From NCBI GenBank assembly GCA_021200565.1, contig JAJQGJ010000009.1:1-33482 (forward strand): a DNA stretch of 33,482 bases, read 5' to 3'. A program made the translations under genes and the position numbers. The DNA is from Oscillospiraceae bacterium (GTDB lineage: Bacteria; Bacillota; Clostridia; Oscillospirales; Ruminococcaceae). The notes under the pieces are model-generated. The model had not been told where the DNA came from. It ran no database searches and worked only from the letters and a program-made list of their open reading frames with translations. The stretch's first letter is position 1, and the number at the start of each line of letters is the position of its first letter. This document shows positions 30,370 through 33,482 of this stretch, in pieces.

Positions 30370-33300
30370 ATGAAAAAACGTATCCTATCCGTCATCCTGG
30401 CAGTCGCCATGCTGTTCTCACTATGCGTGCCGACATCATATGCAGCAAGCTATGAGATAACAAAAACCAGCTACACCTCATTTGGTGTATGCATCATTTC
30501 ATGGACAGATGTTGACGCACCATATGGCTATCTGGTCAAAGCCTATGAAGAAGGCTCTACTACGGCTATATACTCGGATGTTCTGACTGACACTTATGTC
30601 TTCATGCGGTTATTTGCTGAGGACGGCAAGTATTACTATATCACTGTATCCGCCTACAACGTATCTGGTGCTCCGACAGCTACATCTGATGCTTATCAGT
30701 ACAATGCGAGTAGTGATACATCATACCCTAATATAATCTACTCTGCTTCCTACGACACCACCGCTGAAACGCTGTCGTGGAAGAGCTATGGTACTGGTTT
30801 TTATGGGTATAGAATTGATACCTACATATCCGGTGATGAAGACACTATTTACAAGCAAACTTATACTCAAAGCACTTCCATTTCCGCTTCTGAAATCTAT
30901 CCGGATTCTGGAACGTACTGGTTCAAAATCTTTTTGGTTGATGAACAAGGCGTCAACATCAATACCAGCTCAAATGCATGGATTTGCGTAAGGACAGGCT
31001 CATATGAATACACCTTCCCCGCTCACACCCACTCCTACACCTCCGCAGTCACCACTGCAGCCACCTGCACTGAAAATGGCGTGATGACTTACACCTGCTC
31101 GTGCGGAGACTCCTATACAGAGGTTATCCCGGCAACCGGGCATGACTACGAATCAGTCGTAACCGCTCCTACCTGCACTGAAGGAGGGTATACCACCTTT
31201 ACCTGCACAGGATGTGGTCAATACTACACAGCCTACAATACTGCGGCTACCGGTCACTCCACCGAAATCCGGAACGCCGTCGATGCTACCTGCACCACTG
31301 ACGGCTACACCGGCGACGAAGTCTGCACCGTGTGCGAGGAGACAATAACCTCCGGCGAGGTTATCCCGGCAACCGGGCACAACTATGAAAACGGCGTATG
31401 CACGGTGTGCGGAGAGGCTGAGCCGGGCACTCCGGCTACTGGAGATGTTGATAACGGTTCGGCAAGCGTTACCGTTTCGGACACCGAGAACTCCTCCATC
31501 AAGGCGGATGTCATCAACGAAAAATATGTCTCTGTTGGCACGGTTACTATCAACACAACCGAAACCTCCGGCACTCTTGAGATAAAGACCGTTACCGGCA
31601 GCACAAGCGGAGAGCTTCAGTACACCGAGCCGTCAACCGGCAACTCGGTGAGCTTGTCCACGAGCTCTGCCATCACCGTAAACTCTGTCATCAGCGGCAA
31701 AGTCACCAACTCTTCGGAAGCAGAATTCACCGCCAAGGGCACCGTTCTCTTCTATGGCGACCTTTCGTTCACTGATGCAAACAGCCAGAGCATCGATGTC
31801 AGCGGCTCTACCTTCACTATAGACCTGACTCCAAGCGGAAGCACTATCGACCCCGACAGCCTTGTAGTTCTCCACTACACTGGCTCAGCCTGGGAACAGC
31901 TTGATAGCTCCGCCACAGCTGATACAAACGGAAAAATCACCGTCTCGTTCACAACCACAACCCTTTCACCGGTTATGGTTCTGACGACGTCGGCAAGCTA
32001 TGGCTATGTTTCCGTCGGCGAAGTATACCTCTATGACGGCTACTACACCACCGACGGCGCAACCTCCTCGAATGAAAATCTCCCCACTTCCGGCTATGCC
32101 TACTACAGCGGCGGCGTGCTCTATCTGAATGCGTTTGAATATACGTATACAGGAACTGCCTCAGAATTCAGCCTCATAAAGGGAGGAAGCTATGAGCTGA
32201 CTGTAGACCTATGCAATACGACCTCCACCCTCTCCGGCGGAGCCTATGGCATCTACTGTAAATACAACTTCATCGTTCAGAACGGAGAACTGGTTCTGGA
32301 CCTCGAACTCGGCGATAACTGGTACACAGTCGGACTCTACAACTATAATTACAACTACAGAAGAGATATAACCCTCAACGACTGCAAGCTGACTGTCACT
32401 GCTCCATATGGATCGGCGATTTCCTCAGTCGGCGACATCAATATCAACAGAAGCACCATCATCGCAGAATGCTGGGACGGTGAAGACAACTGCTGTGCAA
32501 TCGGATCCGGCGGCAACTTCGGCGGCAACATCAATATAACCGACAGTACCATAGAGGCAACTGTCACTATAGATAGCACACTTTCAGTCGACGACGCCGG
32601 TAATGCAGGCTGTATAGACTCGACAGAGGCAATCACCATCACAAACAGCACCATTACTGCCATCGTTAATGCCGGCAATGGTGCCGTCGATGGCGTAATC
32701 TCATCATCCAACGACCTCACCATCACAAACAGCACTATAACCGTAACAGCCAGTGGCAACAGCGTCTGGAGTACAGTGGCTTCCAATCACGGCAGCGTCA
32801 TAATTGAGGAAGGCAGCACTATAACATCAACCGGTGAAGGCAAATATGCCGAAGATGCTATCTGGGCAAAGGCTGCTATAACGATTTCAGAAAGCACTGT
32901 AACATCAACTATCACCAACTTAGACACCGGTAAATACCCTGCAGGCACTGATGATGAAGATAAGGTTCCCGAATGGTGGACATATGATGTCTATGCTATC
33001 CGTGCATATGATGACATCACTATCATCGACTCCAATGTGGAGGCTACAGTGGTTCTCAAGAATTATTCTTCCTCTCCTGATTTCACCATCAACGGCATTG
33101 CAATCGCTGCGACGGATTCATCATTTATATTGAGTCCCTCCTCCGGCGAAACGATGAGCGTCAAGCTAGGCAAGACTGGCACACCGACGACATATTCGAC
33201 ACAGACGACTATCGCTGATTCCGCCTGGTCGGGCTATAACTACGTCCTGATAAGCACCTCAGCCGCAGTCTCCCACACCCACACCTACACCTCCGAAGTC

Positions 33301-33482
33301 ACCACAGAAGCCACCTGTACTGAGGATGGCGTGAGGACCTACACCTGCACCGAGTGCGGCGACTCTTATACAGAGTCAATCCCGGCTACCGGGCACACAG
33401 GAGACGAACCACCGGTAGTTGAAAACGAGGTTGCAGCGACCTGCACGACAGATGGCTCATATGACTCGGTTGTCTACTGCTC
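30370..33482 (+). CDS. Large secreted repeat protein (3' end outside window)
   Basis: Open for at least 1037 codons with no stop before the window edge. AAGGAGG precedes the ATG. Signal peptide MKKRILSVILAVAMLFSLCVPTSYA with cleavage near residue 25. Then two fibronectin III-like domains (about 28-110 and 115-215), three Cys-rich HxH...CTxxG...C-x-C-G...IPATGH modules (about 219-350), a Thr/Ser-rich beta domain (about 360-560), a beta-helix-like stretch with recurring ITxSTIxA/T rungs (about 650-920), and another Cys-rich module at about 969-1009. Such proteins are cell-surface or extracellular in gut clostridia; adhesion or glycan binding is plausible. Cell-wall anchor or dockerin, if any, lies beyond the window. 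Confidence 0.88.
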   Translation, partial: MKKRILSVILAVAMLFSLCVPTSYAASYEITKTSYTSFGVCIISWTDVDAPYGYLVKAYEEGSTTAIYSDVLTDTYVFMRLFAEDGKYYYITVSAYNVSGAPTATSDAYQYNASSDTSYPNIIYSASYDTTAETLSWKSYGTGFYGYRIDTYISGDEDTIYKQTYTQSTSISASEIYPDSGTYWFKIFLVDEQGVNINTSSNAWICVRTGSYEYTFPAHTHSYTSAVTTAATCTENGVMTYTCSCGDSYTEVIPATGHDYESVVTAPTCTEGGYTTFTCTGCGQYYTAYNTAATGHSTEIRNAVDATCTTDGYTGDEVCTVCEETITSGEVIPATGHNYENGVCTVCGEAEPGTPATGDVDNGSASVTVSDTENSSIKADVINEKYVSVGTVTINTTETSGTLEIKTVTGSTSGELQYTEPSTGNSVSLSTSSAITVNSVISGKVTNSSEAEFTAKGTVLFYGDLSFTDANSQSIDVSGSTFTIDLTPSGSTIDPDSLVVLHYTGSAWEQLDSSATADTNGKITVSFTTTTLSPVMVLTTSASYGYVSVGEVYLYDGYYTTDGATSSNENLPTSGYAYYSGGVLYLNAFEYTYTGTASEFSLIKGGSYELTVDLCNTTSTLSGGAYGIYCKYNFIVQNGELVLDLELGDNWYTVGLYNYNYNYRRDITLNDCKLTVTAPYGSAISSVGDININRSTIIAECWDGEDNCCAIGSGGNFGGNINITDSTIEATVTIDSTLSVDDAGNAGCIDSTEAITITNSTITAIVNAGNGAVDGVISSSNDLTITNSTITVTASGNSVWSTVASNHGSVIIEEGSTITSTGEGKYAEDAIWAKAAITISESTVTSTITNLDTGKYPAGTDDEDKVPEWWTYDVYAIRAYDDITIIDSNVEATVVLKNYSSSPDFTINGIAIAATDSSFILSPSSGETMSVKLGKTGTPTTYSTQTTIADSAWSGYNYVLISTSAAVSHTHTYTSEVTTEATCTEDGVRTYTCTECGDSYTESIPATGHTGDEPPVVENEVAATCTTDGSYDSVVYC
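31024..31143 (+). repeat. Cys-rich module DNA repeat, copy A (copy B at 33274-33396)
   Basis: About 120 bp encoding the HTHSYTSxVTTxATCTExG...IPATGH module recurs 2.25 kb downstream at 33274-33396 with a 3-base length difference (extra codon in CTECGD versus CSCGD) and scattered changes. It reflects internal duplication within the secreted protein gene. Confidence 0.8.

Overview
The window looks like chromosomal DNA of a gut or rumen clostridium (Oscillospiraceae/Ruminococcaceae-like Bacillota). Pointers are the Firmicute order SRP RNA - dnaX - ybaB - recR - tadA, strong AGGAGG ribosome binding sites, TTGACA/TATAAT promoters, a cytoplasmic-type GH2 glycosidase, and a secreted protein with Cys-rich repeats of the kind common in this group. 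The species cannot be named from the sequence.

Region 1 (18-14883, all minus strand) is one tightly packed gene train and the most unusual part. From its promoter at about 14967-14996 it encodes: a HerA-like pumping ATPase; a small all-helical protein; a coiled-coil protein with a C-terminal HExxH metalloprotease-like domain; a 67-aa protein; an S1 / coiled-coil / FtsK-SpoIIIE ATPase split by a -1 frameshift exactly in its Walker A motif; and a two-TM membrane protein. An intrinsic terminator (5298-5328) follows. Then come a helical 141-aa protein, an unknown 348-aa protein with a Cys cluster, an NrdG-like radical SAM activase, a non-RD Ser/Thr kinase, a coiled-coil protein and a zinc-ribbon/FHA protein. 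Two HerA/FtsK-superfamily motors, a membrane component, a candidate protease cargo with a helical partner, and a kinase/FHA signalling pair suggest a phosphorylation-controlled translocation system, perhaps distantly like type VII secretion. No EsxA/WXG100, EssB or other standard component was recognised, so it may be undescribed.

Region 2 (15078-20507) has tRNA-Val(CAC), a RelB/RelE-type toxin-antitoxin pair with an operator-like palindrome, thrB, and a large convergent GH2 glycosidase that shares a bidirectional terminator with thrB.

Region 3 (20596-23211) has an mgtE magnesium transporter gene behind a 230-nt leader (perfect promoter, 36-codon ORF, terminator hairpin that also covers the mgtE Shine-Dalgarno), a GNAT acetyltransferase and a RidA protein. 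Region 4 (23286-27253, minus) is the SRP RNA-dnaX-ybaB-recR-tadA housekeeping block, with a REP-associated tyrosine transposase (RAYT) gene between recR and tadA. Copies of a GGGCGGATATTATCCGCCC palindrome occur as inverted doublets at three loci, and one doublet lies in frame inside the transposase gene.

Region 5 (27317-33482) has a sugar isomerase/epimerase-like gene, repeat elements, a decayed lipoprotein gene, a small membrane protein, a TetR-family regulator, and the first 1037 codons of a large secreted repeat protein that runs off the window.
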